From a virus, in the IMG/VR virus record IMGVR_UViG_3300020578_005105, positions 1 to 64,000 of that record: DNA of 64,000 bases; one strand, given 5' to 3'. Below, piece by piece: positions 41,310 through 49,813 of the stretch. The notes beneath the pieces were generated by a model. That model saw nothing but the letters and a program-made list of their open reading frames with translations, ran no database searches and was not told the DNA's origin. Position numbers and translations under genes: made by a program. Position 1 is the first letter of the stretch; each line of letters begins with the position of its first letter.

Positions 41310-41768
41310 CTATTTATAAGTAGTCCCTAAATCCTTCTCTGTAATCAGCATAAACTCCCATCCGTTCTGAGAAGCAAAACGCCGTGCTGCTGTCCATTTG
41401 GCATTATTCACTCCCCACTGCTTCACTTCCGAGATGAAGCGTTGGGTTTTTCTTTGTGGAATGTTGGGTGGTACAGTGAAACGGTAGGGCTTCACTTCCA
41501 CCAGATATTTTTTTCGTTTGCCAGTTTTGTCCTGAACTTCTATGTAAAAGTCCACATAGTATCTGTGAACCAATCCATCTGCTGGACTGACATAGGGAAT
41601 GACAATTTCTTCACTGGCCCATCGTAACACAGCATCATTGTTGTCACACCATTTCATGAATTTCAATTCATAACTGCTGCGATAGATGATTTCCATGACA
41701 TCCCCGACATATTTCTTGGGGTTGTTCGGGATGAATCTTCCTTTGTATGTGTCTTTGGTATAAGCCAT
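41310..41768 (-). CDS. 4: Head completion nuclease gp4 (gp50)
   Basis: The 152-residue protein (T4 gp4 150) has KGRFIPNNPKKYVGD, IIYRSSYELKFMKWCD, WASEEIVIPYVSPADGLVHR and YYVDFYIEVQ ... YLVEVKP. The E-x-K/D patterns are those of a TnsA-like endonuclease fold. In T4, gp4 completes filled heads before tail joining. It is divergent from gp48 across a 36-base gap with late promoters. Confidence 0.95.
   Translation of the reverse strand: MAYTKDTYKGRFIPNNPKKYVGDVMEIIYRSSYELKFMKWCDNNDAVLRWASEEIVIPYVSPADGLVHRYYVDFYIEVQDKTGKRKKYLVEVKPYRFTVPPNIPQRKTQRFISEVKQWGVNNAKWTAARRFASQNGWEFMLITEKDLGTTYK
41311..41318 (-). promoter_or_regulatory. T4-type late promoter, minus strand
   Basis: TATAAATA on the minus strand, 46 bases upstream of the 41265 start, likely drives the 202-aa protein, gp54, gp26, gp51-like and the tape-measure-like gene. 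A CATAAATA at 41800-41807 minus may serve gp4. Confidence 0.6.
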
Positions 41769-41775
41769 ATAAATA
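41768..41775 (+). promoter_or_regulatory. T4-type late promoter for gp48 unit
   Basis: TATAAATA at 41768-41775, 29 bases before the gp48 ATG, with CAAGGAAA as ribosome site. Likely drives gp48, gp53, the gp27-like gene and gp5, which are nearly gapless. Confidence 0.65.
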
Positions 41776-41804
41776 TCTGTAAAGTATTCCCAAGGAAACT
41801 ATTT

Positions 41805-43016
41805 ATGGCCAAATATCGAAGTGCAAACACCCTGACACCTGGCAATGCCATTACAGGTTTAGAAGCCAATGAACTGACAGTGTACAGATATCCTCAGGAT
41901 GTGGGCAGTGAAACCACGCCGCATTACATGATGTTCTACATCTCAGAACGTTCTGGTGTCACTCCCAAGGAACAATTGGCAAGTGACAAGGCTGTGAAAG
42001 CATTAAATCTTGTGGAACCCAGCTCACAATTTCGTCCAGAAACACAAGTGGGTCCAGTTGCGGCCGCAGCTGTGTCAGGAGCTGCAGGTGCTGTAGGTGG
42101 TGCCAGTGTGGCTAGAGGAGTTGCCAGAAGAACTACTAGTTTCTTTGGGTTGAATCAAAAAACAGGTGTTAGGGTTATTGACACCACGAAACAAAATTTA
42201 GCCAACGTTGCCACAACTGGAGCTACTGTAGCAGGTGGTGTAGCCGGTGGTACCCTCGCCGCCACAGTAGCCACAGCTGAAGGTGGTTCTGCCAGAGATG
42301 CAAAATTTTTGAAATACGTTGTGGCATTGTACATGAACAACAAACCCAGAACTGAATACAATGCCACGTGGGCAGATGAAGATTTAGGAGCTTTAGGAGG
42401 CATGGCAAGTGAAGCTGCTGGTGCAATAAGAGGTATAATGACTGGTAACGGTGACGGTATGGCCGGCCGTGCCTCAGCTGCTTTGGACGCTATCAAAACC
42501 GCAGGTGGCGCAGGTGCAGCTATTGCATTGCAAAATGCTGACAGTGCCATGAATGAAATGGGATTGGGTGGCATGGGTAGTATTGCTTCTGCAGCCAGTG
42601 CATTTTCTGGAACTGCTGTAAATCCTTTCAAATCACAGTTGTTCAAGACCATGAATTTTCGTACCTTCAATTTTGATTACACATTCATTCCAAAAAATGA
42701 TTATGAAATGAATCAAGTGTTGGATATCATTGATTTATTCAAATACTATATGCATCCTACACTAGGTGACGAAAAATTTTTCGTGTCCTATCCTGCTGAA
42801 TTTCAGATTGAATATCACTTCAAAGATGAAGGAAGAAACACCAATTTGTTTAGAACCAGTAGCTGTGCACTCACCAACATGAAAGTGGAATATGGTGGCA
42901 GTGATTTCATATCTGTACGTGGTACTGGTGGTGCTCCTTCAGAAATTTCTCTATCATTGACTTTTTTGGAATTGGAATTGTTGTTTCGCGACCGCATTGC
43001 TACTGCTGGGTTCTAA
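41805..43016 (+). CDS. 48: Baseplate tail tube cap gp48
   Basis: Residues 1-75 and 250-403 are conserved-looking tube-cap parts (FNFDYTFIPKNDYEMNQVLD, YYMHPTLGDEKFFVSYPAEF, PSEISLSLTFLELELLF), close in layout to gp54. They are separated by a 170-residue Ala/Gly-rich insertion with membrane-like stretches (AAAAVSGAAGAVGGAS, VAGGVAGGTLAATVA). Length 403 against 364 in T4 agrees. Confidence 0.78.
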   Translation: MAKYRSANTLTPGNAITGLEANELTVYRYPQDVGSETTPHYMMFYISERSGVTPKEQLASDKAVKALNLVEPSSQFRPETQVGPVAAAAVSGAAGAVGGASVARGVARRTTSFFGLNQKTGVRVIDTTKQNLANVATTGATVAGGVAGGTLAATVATAEGGSARDAKFLKYVVALYMNNKPRTEYNATWADEDLGALGGMASEAAGAIRGIMTGNGDGMAGRASAALDAIKTAGGAGAAIALQNADSAMNEMGLGGMGSIASAASAFSGTAVNPFKSQLFKTMNFRTFNFDYTFIPKNDYEMNQVLDIIDLFKYYMHPTLGDEKFFVSYPAEFQIEYHFKDEGRNTNLFRTSSCALTNMKVEYGGSDFISVRGTGGAPSEISLSLTFLELELLFRDRIATAGF

Positions 43017-43018
43017 TC

Positions 43019-43723
43019 ATGGACTACTTTTCACGATTTCCTGCAGTACTGGTTCAAAGCAACAACAAACCCATCATCATCACGGATTTTCTTCGTCGAG
43101 TTTCCTTGTCAGAAAAATTTCGTGAAAACACAGTGTTCATGGATCAACATCTAGTGAAAGATGGTGAAACACCTGAAATGGTGAGCAATTTGTTCTACGG
43201 AAAACCAATGTATCACTGGTTGGTGTTGCTGGTGAATGACATCACCAATCCCAGAGAAGAATGGCCTATCCCAGATGCACAAGTTACAGACTTGGTGTAT
43301 CTGAAGTATGATTTCAAAATTGAAGTGCCGGATTCATCAGAATATGCTGCTGATGATGTCATCACCTCAGACAATGATGGAAAGTTTCTGGTAACTAAAA
43401 TTGTAGATGATGTTGTACACATGCGTTCTCAGGTGGGAAAAATTATTCTAACAACAGACAATGTGTTGAACAACATCACGCAAGAAACAGAAGATTTGCC
43501 TATCAGTTCTGTAACGGATCCAGAAGAAGATGTGCATCATTATTATGATACAGAAATAGGATACATTGTGGATGAAGGATATTCTGCCTCCACCAATCCT
43601 GTCACAAACTATCAACATGAAGTGGATGTGAATGATGCCAAAAGACCCATCAAAGTGTTGAGCAGCCTGTATGTAGAAGCTGTGGTACAACAATTCACTG
43701 ATTTAATTAATGGTGATGGATAA
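43019..43723 (+). CDS. 53: Baseplate wedge gp53
   Basis: The N-terminal half matches gp53: MDYFSRFPAVLVQSNNKPII, TDFLRRVSLSE, VKDGETPEMVSNLFYGKPMY and HWLVLLVNDITNPREEWP. A second half of about 120 acidic residues follows, longer than T4 (234 against 196). It ties wedge parts together in the baseplate. The gene directly follows gp48, as wedge and hub genes are interleaved here. Confidence 0.9.
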   Translation: MDYFSRFPAVLVQSNNKPIIITDFLRRVSLSEKFRENTVFMDQHLVKDGETPEMVSNLFYGKPMYHWLVLLVNDITNPREEWPIPDAQVTDLVYLKYDFKIEVPDSSEYAADDVITSDNDGKFLVTKIVDDVVHMRSQVGKIILTTDNVLNNITQETEDLPISSVTDPEEDVHHYYDTEIGYIVDEGYSASTNPVTNYQHEVDVNDAKRPIKVLSSLYVEAVVQQFTDLINGDG

Positions 43724-44979
43724 TGCCGGATGCAATTCTAGAAGCAGGTGATATCAAAATTGAAGAAATATCTGTAACTGCGGGCGGTAAAAAATTTGAC
43801 ATTCGTAACCTGGTGTTGGAAACATCCATCTACGAGGACATTTTTTCCAGTGTGATGACTGGATACATCGTGGTTAAAGACTCTGCCAGCTTCATCACAC
43901 AATTGCCCTTGGCAGGTATTGAACAAGTCACAATACAATTTCGAACACCGCAATTTCGAGAAAGTGTGTTTAAAAAGCAGTTCTATGTGAATGGTGTGGA
44001 AGAACGTATTATAGACAACACACAACAAATATACAGCATCAGTTTGATTTCATTGGAAGCATTAACAGACAACATCACACGTATCAGTAAACAGTTTTCT
44101 GGAAAAACTCATGAAATCATTCAGGCTGTGTTTAACAAATACCTGAAAGATAAAAAAGAATTAAAAATTCTAGAGGAACATCTGTCCAGCACTACTGTGG
44201 TGTCACCTTACTGGTCACCATTGAAATTAATCAACTGGATAGTCACCAGAAGTTACAAAAATGCTCCTAATGTGGTGTTCTTTGAAGGCAACAAAAATTT
44301 CTATTTGACTAGCATTGAACACTTGATTCGCCAGGGTGTAAGCAATCCATATGACACATTTCAATACAGTGCCACTGCGGCCACAGAAGAAGCATTGAAT
44401 GTTAGTGTTCAATTCAGAAGAATTTTGAACATCAGTCCTTCCACATTTTTTGACGTGTTTCAAGCTCAAGATTTTGGATACTATGCTAGCAATTTGATAA
44501 CTCATGACATCACGTTGAAACAATATTATGAAAATTTTCATAATCAGTTTGAATATCATAACAAAGTGTTGAATTTGCATGATACAGGAAAATCTCAAAC
44601 ATTTCCTCAAACAATACCAAGAAAACCAGATATGTTTCGTCGTGTAAGAACCAAACAATACAGCATGTTTGAAGAAACCAAGGATCCATTGTTTGAAAAA
44701 TGGGCAGCACAAAGAAACAGTTTGATGTATGAAGCCAGTAACTTTCATTTGATGGTTGAAGTCCTAGGAAGAACAGACATGGAAGTGGGAAAAGTAGTTG
44801 TTCTGAACATTCCGAAATCAACAGAACGTGATTTAAATCAAGCAACTGGTAGAGATTTAATAGACCAATATCTTTCAGGAAACTATCTGGTGACAGCTAT
44901 TCGGCATAGCATTGTGGCTAAAAAGCATACAATGTACATGGAAGTCATGAAAGATTCATATCAAAAGGAACTACCATAA
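43723..44979 (+). CDS. 27: Baseplate hub protein, gp27-like
   Basis: 418 residues (T4 gp27 391). IKIEEISVTAGGKKFDIRNL and YEDIFSSVMTGYIVVKDS, then LPLAGIEQVTIQFRTP, fit the hub-protein fold of gp27/VgrG-N type, and the C-terminal part GKVVVLNIPKS ... GNYLVTAIRHSIV fits its tube-like domain. Position immediately before gp5, its binding partner, supports the call. Start overlaps gp53 stop by one base. Confidence 0.72.
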   Translation: MPDAILEAGDIKIEEISVTAGGKKFDIRNLVLETSIYEDIFSSVMTGYIVVKDSASFITQLPLAGIEQVTIQFRTPQFRESVFKKQFYVNGVEERIIDNTQQIYSISLISLEALTDNITRISKQFSGKTHEIIQAVFNKYLKDKKELKILEEHLSSTTVVSPYWSPLKLINWIVTRSYKNAPNVVFFEGNKNFYLTSIEHLIRQGVSNPYDTFQYSATAATEEALNVSVQFRRILNISPSTFFDVFQAQDFGYYASNLITHDITLKQYYENFHNQFEYHNKVLNLHDTGKSQTFPQTIPRKPDMFRRVRTKQYSMFEETKDPLFEKWAAQRNSLMYEASNFHLMVEVLGRTDMEVGKVVVLNIPKSTERDLNQATGRDLIDQYLSGNYLVTAIRHSIVAKKHTMYMEVMKDSYQKELP

Positions 44980-44980
44980 T

Positions 44981-47509
44981 ATGGAAAACATTTACGGCAA
45001 TGGATTTTTCTGGTGGGTGGGTGTTGTTGAAGATAGAAATGACCCACTTTTTTTAGGTAGATGTAAAGTTCGCTGTGTTGGTTATCACACCGCAGACAAA
45101 GTAGAACTACCCACTTATAGTTTGCCATGGGCATATCCCATGCAACCCATCACCTCTGCTGCCATGTCAGGTATTGGAACCACACCTATAGGTCCAGTGG
45201 AAGGCACTTGGGTTGTGGGATTCTTCCGAGATGGTGAAGATTGTCAAGAACCTTTGATAATGGGAACCATTGGTGGTGTCATGGCTCGTTCCTACTATGA
45301 CAAGTTGAAAAACACCAGTAATTATGGATTCCAAGATCCCACCAACAAATATCCACTCCCTGAATACATCAATGAACCTGACACCAATCGTTTAGCCAGA
45401 AATCAAAAAGTACAAGAAACCATTGTTGAAAAAAAGAAGGAGGCACGTGTCACTTTAGTGGATGTTGCCAATAACGGTGGTACCTGGGAACAACCAGAAA
45501 TTCCTTACGGCCCGAAATATCCTTACAATCATGTAACACAAACAGAAAGCGGTCATGTTATTGAACTGGATGATAGTCCTGGTGCTGAAAGATTACACAT
45601 CTATCACACCAAAGGAACTTATGTAGAAGTGGATGGAGCCGGTACTATGATTCGTCATATTGTCGGTGATGATTATCACATCATTGATTGTAATGGTTTT
45701 GTTAATATCAAAGGTAAAGCCAATATCACTGTGGAAGGTAGTTGCAACATTTATGTGAAAAACAATTGCAATTTGCAGGTGGATGGAAACCTAAAAACAC
45801 AAGTACACGGTGATTATGAATTGAATGTGGCAGGAAAAATTGATATGATTGCAGGCAAAGATGTCAATGTTGATACCAAGGGATCTATTGATGTGGTTTC
45901 TTCTTCTGACATTAGCATAAATTCAGGATCCAATTTGAAATTGGAAGCTGCCACAAAAACTTCTCTCACCAGTCCCATCACATCAGGAAACATCATTCAA
46001 GGTACATTCAAAGGAGCCTTGTCAGTTTCTCCTCCAACACCTGTTCCTTACACCGCAGCCACACCTGCTGACGCAGTTGAGGAAAAAACACCGGAAGAAC
46101 CAGAAATCACACCTCCTGGATTCACACTGACACCTGAACAACGTGCTGCTTATTTTGCTGAAGCATTGGAAGCCAGAGCTTTAGATGACCCAATGTCCCA
46201 AGAATATGCATCATTGAAACAATCTGAAGGAGATGTGGCAGAAGTCATTTCTGCCCCTGCATCCAATCCTGAACCACAACAAGCCACATGTGAGCTTGCC
46301 AAGCAAGTTATTGAAGAAGCCATGAAACACGTTGGTATGTTGGAAACAGGTACTGGTGCAGGAGCAGCAAAAAACACAGGTGGTAAGGTAGGTGGCGGTG
46401 AACTACCCGCCGGGCAGTTAGGCATCATAGATGAAATGGTGAAGAGCACCACATCTTATGCATTCCATCAACAACAATTGAAAAACACAGGTAAAGGTGT
46501 TGAGTGGTGTGCTTCAGCTGTGACCTATTGGTGGAAAGCTGCAGGTGCTCCAACACCTCCCAAAGATCCAGCTGCCTGCCGTGGTTGGCATGAATGGGGA
46601 GAGGCTAAAGGTCTATTGTCTAATACACCCAAGTTGGGAGCTGCTATTTTATATTATGGTGATCCAGCCAGACCCAACCATGCCAATCACATAGGTATCG
46701 TGGCTGGCATCTATCCAGATGCAGCTCCTGACAAACGATTAAAAACTATTGAAGGAAACACCACTGGGGGAGCTGGATTCGATCGCTCAGGATGTGGATG
46801 TTTTGTGAAGTATCCTAATCCCGGCAGAAAGATGAAATTTGTTCATCTTCCAGATAGCTGTCAGGAACCCGCCCCCGCTGCAACAGTTACGGATGATTGT
46901 CTATCACCAGCAATGGCTACTTACATAGAAAAATTGAAGAACAAAATCCCAGAAACAGTGCGGCTACAGATTCCTGAAGTGGTGTGTAAATTCAAAATCA
47001 ACACACCACAACGTCTGTCTCACTTCCTGGCACAATGTTCACATGAGTCCGGTCATTTCAAAGCGGTGCAAGAAAATCTAAACTACAGCTGGAAAAGTTT
47101 AAGAGCTGTTTTTGGCAAATATTTCCCTACTGATGAGATAGCCAAACAATATGAAAGACAGCCTGAAAGAATTGCTAGTCGCGCCTATGCTAATAGAATA
47201 GGTAATGGCCCAGAAGCCTCAGGTGAAGGATTCAAGTATCGTGGTCGTGGTTACATTCAATTGACGGGTAAATCCAACTATATAGCATTCAGGAAGTTTG
47301 TTCCTGACGATGTGGTGGCCAACCCTGACCTGGTAGCCACCAAATATCCTTTGTTGTCAGCTGCCTGGTTCTGGAGCACCAGAAATCTTAACTCCAAGGC
47401 AGACGGAGGTCTGGAAGCTGTCTCTCCTGTAACTAAAGTTGTGAACGGTGGGTACAATGGATTGGCAGACCGTCAGAAGGAATTCAACAAGTTTATAGCC
47501 CTCGCATAA
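44981..47509 (+). CDS. 5: Baseplate hub spike gp5 with CHAP-like and GH19 muralytic domains
   Basis: 842 residues in four parts. Residues 1-100 form the gp5 OB-fold (GFFWWVGVVEDRNDP, FLGRCKVRCVGYH, FFRDGEDCQEP). Residues 185-340 form the triple-beta-helix spike (HIIDCNGFVNIKGKANITV and short beta repeats). At about 435-625 there is a CHAP/NlpC-like cysteine peptidase domain (GVEWCASAVTYWW, NHIGIVAG, EGNT). At 640-842 there is a GH19 lysozyme domain (CSHESGHFKAVQENLNYSW, AYANRIGNG, YRGRGYIQLTGKSNY). T4 gp5 has one GH24 lysozyme in mid-protein instead. Confidence 0.93.
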   Translation: MENIYGNGFFWWVGVVEDRNDPLFLGRCKVRCVGYHTADKVELPTYSLPWAYPMQPITSAAMSGIGTTPIGPVEGTWVVGFFRDGEDCQEPLIMGTIGGVMARSYYDKLKNTSNYGFQDPTNKYPLPEYINEPDTNRLARNQKVQETIVEKKKEARVTLVDVANNGGTWEQPEIPYGPKYPYNHVTQTESGHVIELDDSPGAERLHIYHTKGTYVEVDGAGTMIRHIVGDDYHIIDCNGFVNIKGKANITVEGSCNIYVKNNCNLQVDGNLKTQVHGDYELNVAGKIDMIAGKDVNVDTKGSIDVVSSSDISINSGSNLKLEAATKTSLTSPITSGNIIQGTFKGALSVSPPTPVPYTAATPADAVEEKTPEEPEITPPGFTLTPEQRAAYFAEALEARALDDPMSQEYASLKQSEGDVAEVISAPASNPEPQQATCELAKQVIEEAMKHVGMLETGTGAGAAKNTGGKVGGGELPAGQLGIIDEMVKSTTSYAFHQQQLKNTGKGVEWCASAVTYWWKAAGAPTPPKDPAACRGWHEWGEAKGLLSNTPKLGAAILYYGDPARPNHANHIGIVAGIYPDAAPDKRLKTIEGNTTGGAGFDRSGCGCFVKYPNPGRKMKFVHLPDSCQEPAPAATVTDDCLSPAMATYIEKLKNKIPETVRLQIPEVVCKFKINTPQRLSHFLAQCSHESGHFKAVQENLNYSWKSLRAVFGKYFPTDEIAKQYERQPERIASRAYANRIGNGPEASGEGFKYRGRGYIQLTGKSNYIAFRKFVPDDVVANPDLVATKYPLLSAAWFWSTRNLNSKADGGLEAVSPVTKVVNGGYNGLADRQKEFNKFIALA

Positions 47510-47512
47510 CCA

Positions 47513-47520
47513 TATAAATA
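47513..47520 (+). promoter_or_regulatory. T4-type late promoter for gp25
   Basis: TATAAATA in the 20-base gap between gp5 and gp25, 9 bases before the gp25 ATG. With a start about 7 bases downstream the leader would be almost nil. Confidence 0.6.
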
Positions 47521-47529
47521 TTCAATAAA

Positions 47530-47928
47530 ATGCCTATTCTTTCTCCCAACAAACTGTACAAAGATTTGGACTTGTCTTTTGCAGCACATCCACAAACTCA
47601 GGATGTGTTGAAAAAAATAGATGCCAATTCTATAAAACAATCTTTGAAATTATTGTTGAACACCAACTTGGGAGAAAGATTGTTTCAACCTAACATTGGG
47701 TCACCTTTACGTAATTTGTTGTTTGAGCCTGTGGATGCTATCACAACCATGGCTATAAAACGTAGTATTGAAAACACCATCAGTTTGTATGAGCCTCGCA
47801 TTGCTTTGGAACAAGTGGTGGTGTTTCCTTTTGAAGATGACAATGCCTATGAGATTTCTCTGTATTTCACTGTCATAGGTATCAATCAACCAACTTCCCT
47901 TACGGTTACTTTAGAGAGATTACGATAA
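47530..47928 (+). CDS. 25: Baseplate wedge gp25
   Basis: Same length as T4 gp25 (132 aa). KLYKDLDLSFAAHPQTQDVL, LLLNTNLGERLFQPNIGSPL and LFEPVDAITTMAIKRSI are the lysozyme-like wedge family signature, including the GERxFxPxxG motif. It builds the wedge core with gp6 and gp53. It overlaps gp6 by one base. Confidence 0.96.
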   Translation: MPILSPNKLYKDLDLSFAAHPQTQDVLKKIDANSIKQSLKLLLNTNLGERLFQPNIGSPLRNLLFEPVDAITTMAIKRSIENTISLYEPRIALEQVVVFPFEDDNAYEISLYFTVIGINQPTSLTVTLERLR

Positions 47929-49811
47929 TGGCTGAACTAAATGTCACAGAGCTAGATTTTGACACTATTAAAAACAATCTACGAACCTATCTGGCAGCAC
48001 AAACTGAATTCACAGATTATGACTTCAGTGGTTCTGCTTTGAGTTTGTTGTTGGATGTGTTGGCATACAACACACATTACAATGCTGTGTTGGCAAATCT
48101 TCAAGCCAATGAGATGTTCATTGATACAGCCATCAAAAGAACATCTGTGGTGTCATTGGCTAAGATGTTGGGATACAGTCCAAGGTCCACAACTTCAGCA
48201 AAAGCCACCGTGGATCTGATAGTAACAAAGGATGTCACAGCAGGTAACACATTAAGCATTACTAATAGCACTAAATTTAATGCAGCTATAAATGGAGAAA
48301 CCTACACCTTTAATGTGAATGAAAATCAAACAGCCACAGTAAGTGAAGGTGAGGTGTTTGTGTTTGAAGATGTGGAACTGATTGAAGGAATCTATCTTTC
48401 CAACACATTTTTGATTGGTTCAGACAACACATCTGGACCTTTGATTATTCCTAATGGAAACGTAGACACCACGACAATACAAGTTGCTGTTCAAACTTCC
48501 TCAGCCGACCTGTCATCAACAGATTGGTCCAAAACATCATCTATAGTAAATATAACTGACACCAGCAAAGTGTTCTTCGTGGAAGAAAACAATTCAGGTC
48601 AATATCACATTGTGTTTGGTGATGGCAATGTTGGTGCTACACTTATACCTGGAAACATTGTGACTGTGACCTACCTTGTGTCTGAAGGTTCTGCACCAAA
48701 TGGCGCCAGAGATTTTTCTCTTATTGGTGATATTGATGGAGAAACTGAGGTTACCATAACTTTGGTTTCACCCGCAACAGGTGGTTCTTTCAGAGAATCA
48801 GTTGATAGTATTCGTTTCAATGCACCCAAGTTCAATGCCAACAGAAACAGAGCTGTTACAGCAGCAGATTATCGAACATTAATCAAACAAAATTTTTCTA
48901 AAGCCAGAGAAGTCACTGTTTGGGGAGGAGAAGAAAATGATCCTCCAGTTTACGGTACCGTGTTCATTTCTGTTGATCCCATCACGAACGCAGTCATAAC
49001 TAATGCTGATAAAGACTTCATCAAAGAAACCATTCTTCGTCCACGAAGTGTGATGAGCATCAAACATGAGTTTGTGGATCCAGAATATGTTTATCTTGGT
49101 TTGCAAGGTATTGTGAATTACAATCCTAAATTGACCTCATTGAAAGCTTCAGAATTGAGTTCATTGGTGATTGCAGGTATTCAAGATTATTTTGACAATG
49201 AATTGGGTACTTTGGACAGAACGTTCTTTTTGTCTAAAATTTCAGAAACCGTGAAACAATTGAACACTTCCATTGTAGGTTCTGTGTTTCAAATTCGACT
49301 ACAAAAACGTGTTGTTATTGGAACTAGTGATACATCTGGATATTCTGAAACATTGAATTTTTTAACTGCTATTGAGCCAGAGACCTTCAGAAGCAGTAAC
49401 TTCATCACTACAGTAAATAACCTATCATATTTTGGACATCTACAAGATTTTGCCAATGATGTTATTGCAAATAGGGATGGAGAAGGAACTATAAAATTTG
49501 TGGACCAAGATACACGTTTACCTATTGCAAATGTAGGCACCATTAATTACAATCAAGGAATTGTAACACTGCGAAATGTTATTGTCACAGAATATGTGGG
49601 TAATGTAAATGAAGTGTATGTAAATGTACAACCTCAACCACTATATCAAAACATTTCCAGTAGTATTGTTCGTACAGCTGAGACAGCTACAAGTTCTATA
49701 GAAGCAACTCCTTCCAGAAATAACATTCTAACACTAGATGATAGTGAAAGCAATTCAGAAGCTAATATTTCAGCAGGTTTGATTATTAGCTGTCGTCCAT
49801 TCACACAATAA
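47928..49811 (+). CDS. 6: Baseplate wedge gp6 (baseplate J-like)
   Basis: The 627-residue protein (T4 660) starts with LDFDTIKNNLRTYLAAQTEF, then YDFSGSALSLLLDVLAYNTHYNA and MLGYSPRSTTSAKA, the standard opening of gp6. RFNAPKFNANRNRAVTAADY and IRQNF-like IKQNFSKAREVTVWGG follow in the J-like domain. Two gp6 per wedge form the iris ring around the hub. Confidence 0.96.
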   Translation: MAELNVTELDFDTIKNNLRTYLAAQTEFTDYDFSGSALSLLLDVLAYNTHYNAVLANLQANEMFIDTAIKRTSVVSLAKMLGYSPRSTTSAKATVDLIVTKDVTAGNTLSITNSTKFNAAINGETYTFNVNENQTATVSEGEVFVFEDVELIEGIYLSNTFLIGSDNTSGPLIIPNGNVDTTTIQVAVQTSSADLSSTDWSKTSSIVNITDTSKVFFVEENNSGQYHIVFGDGNVGATLIPGNIVTVTYLVSEGSAPNGARDFSLIGDIDGETEVTITLVSPATGGSFRESVDSIRFNAPKFNANRNRAVTAADYRTLIKQNFSKAREVTVWGGEENDPPVYGTVFISVDPITNAVITNADKDFIKETILRPRSVMSIKHEFVDPEYVYLGLQGIVNYNPKLTSLKASELSSLVIAGIQDYFDNELGTLDRTFFLSKISETVKQLNTSIVGSVFQIRLQKRVVIGTSDTSGYSETLNFLTAIEPETFRSSNFITTVNNLSYFGHLQDFANDVIANRDGEGTIKFVDQDTRLPIANVGTINYNQGIVTLRNVIVTEYVGNVNEVYVNVQPQPLYQNISSSIVRTAETATSSIEATPSRNNILTLDDSESNSEANISAGLIISCRPFTQ

Positions 49812-49813
49812 CA

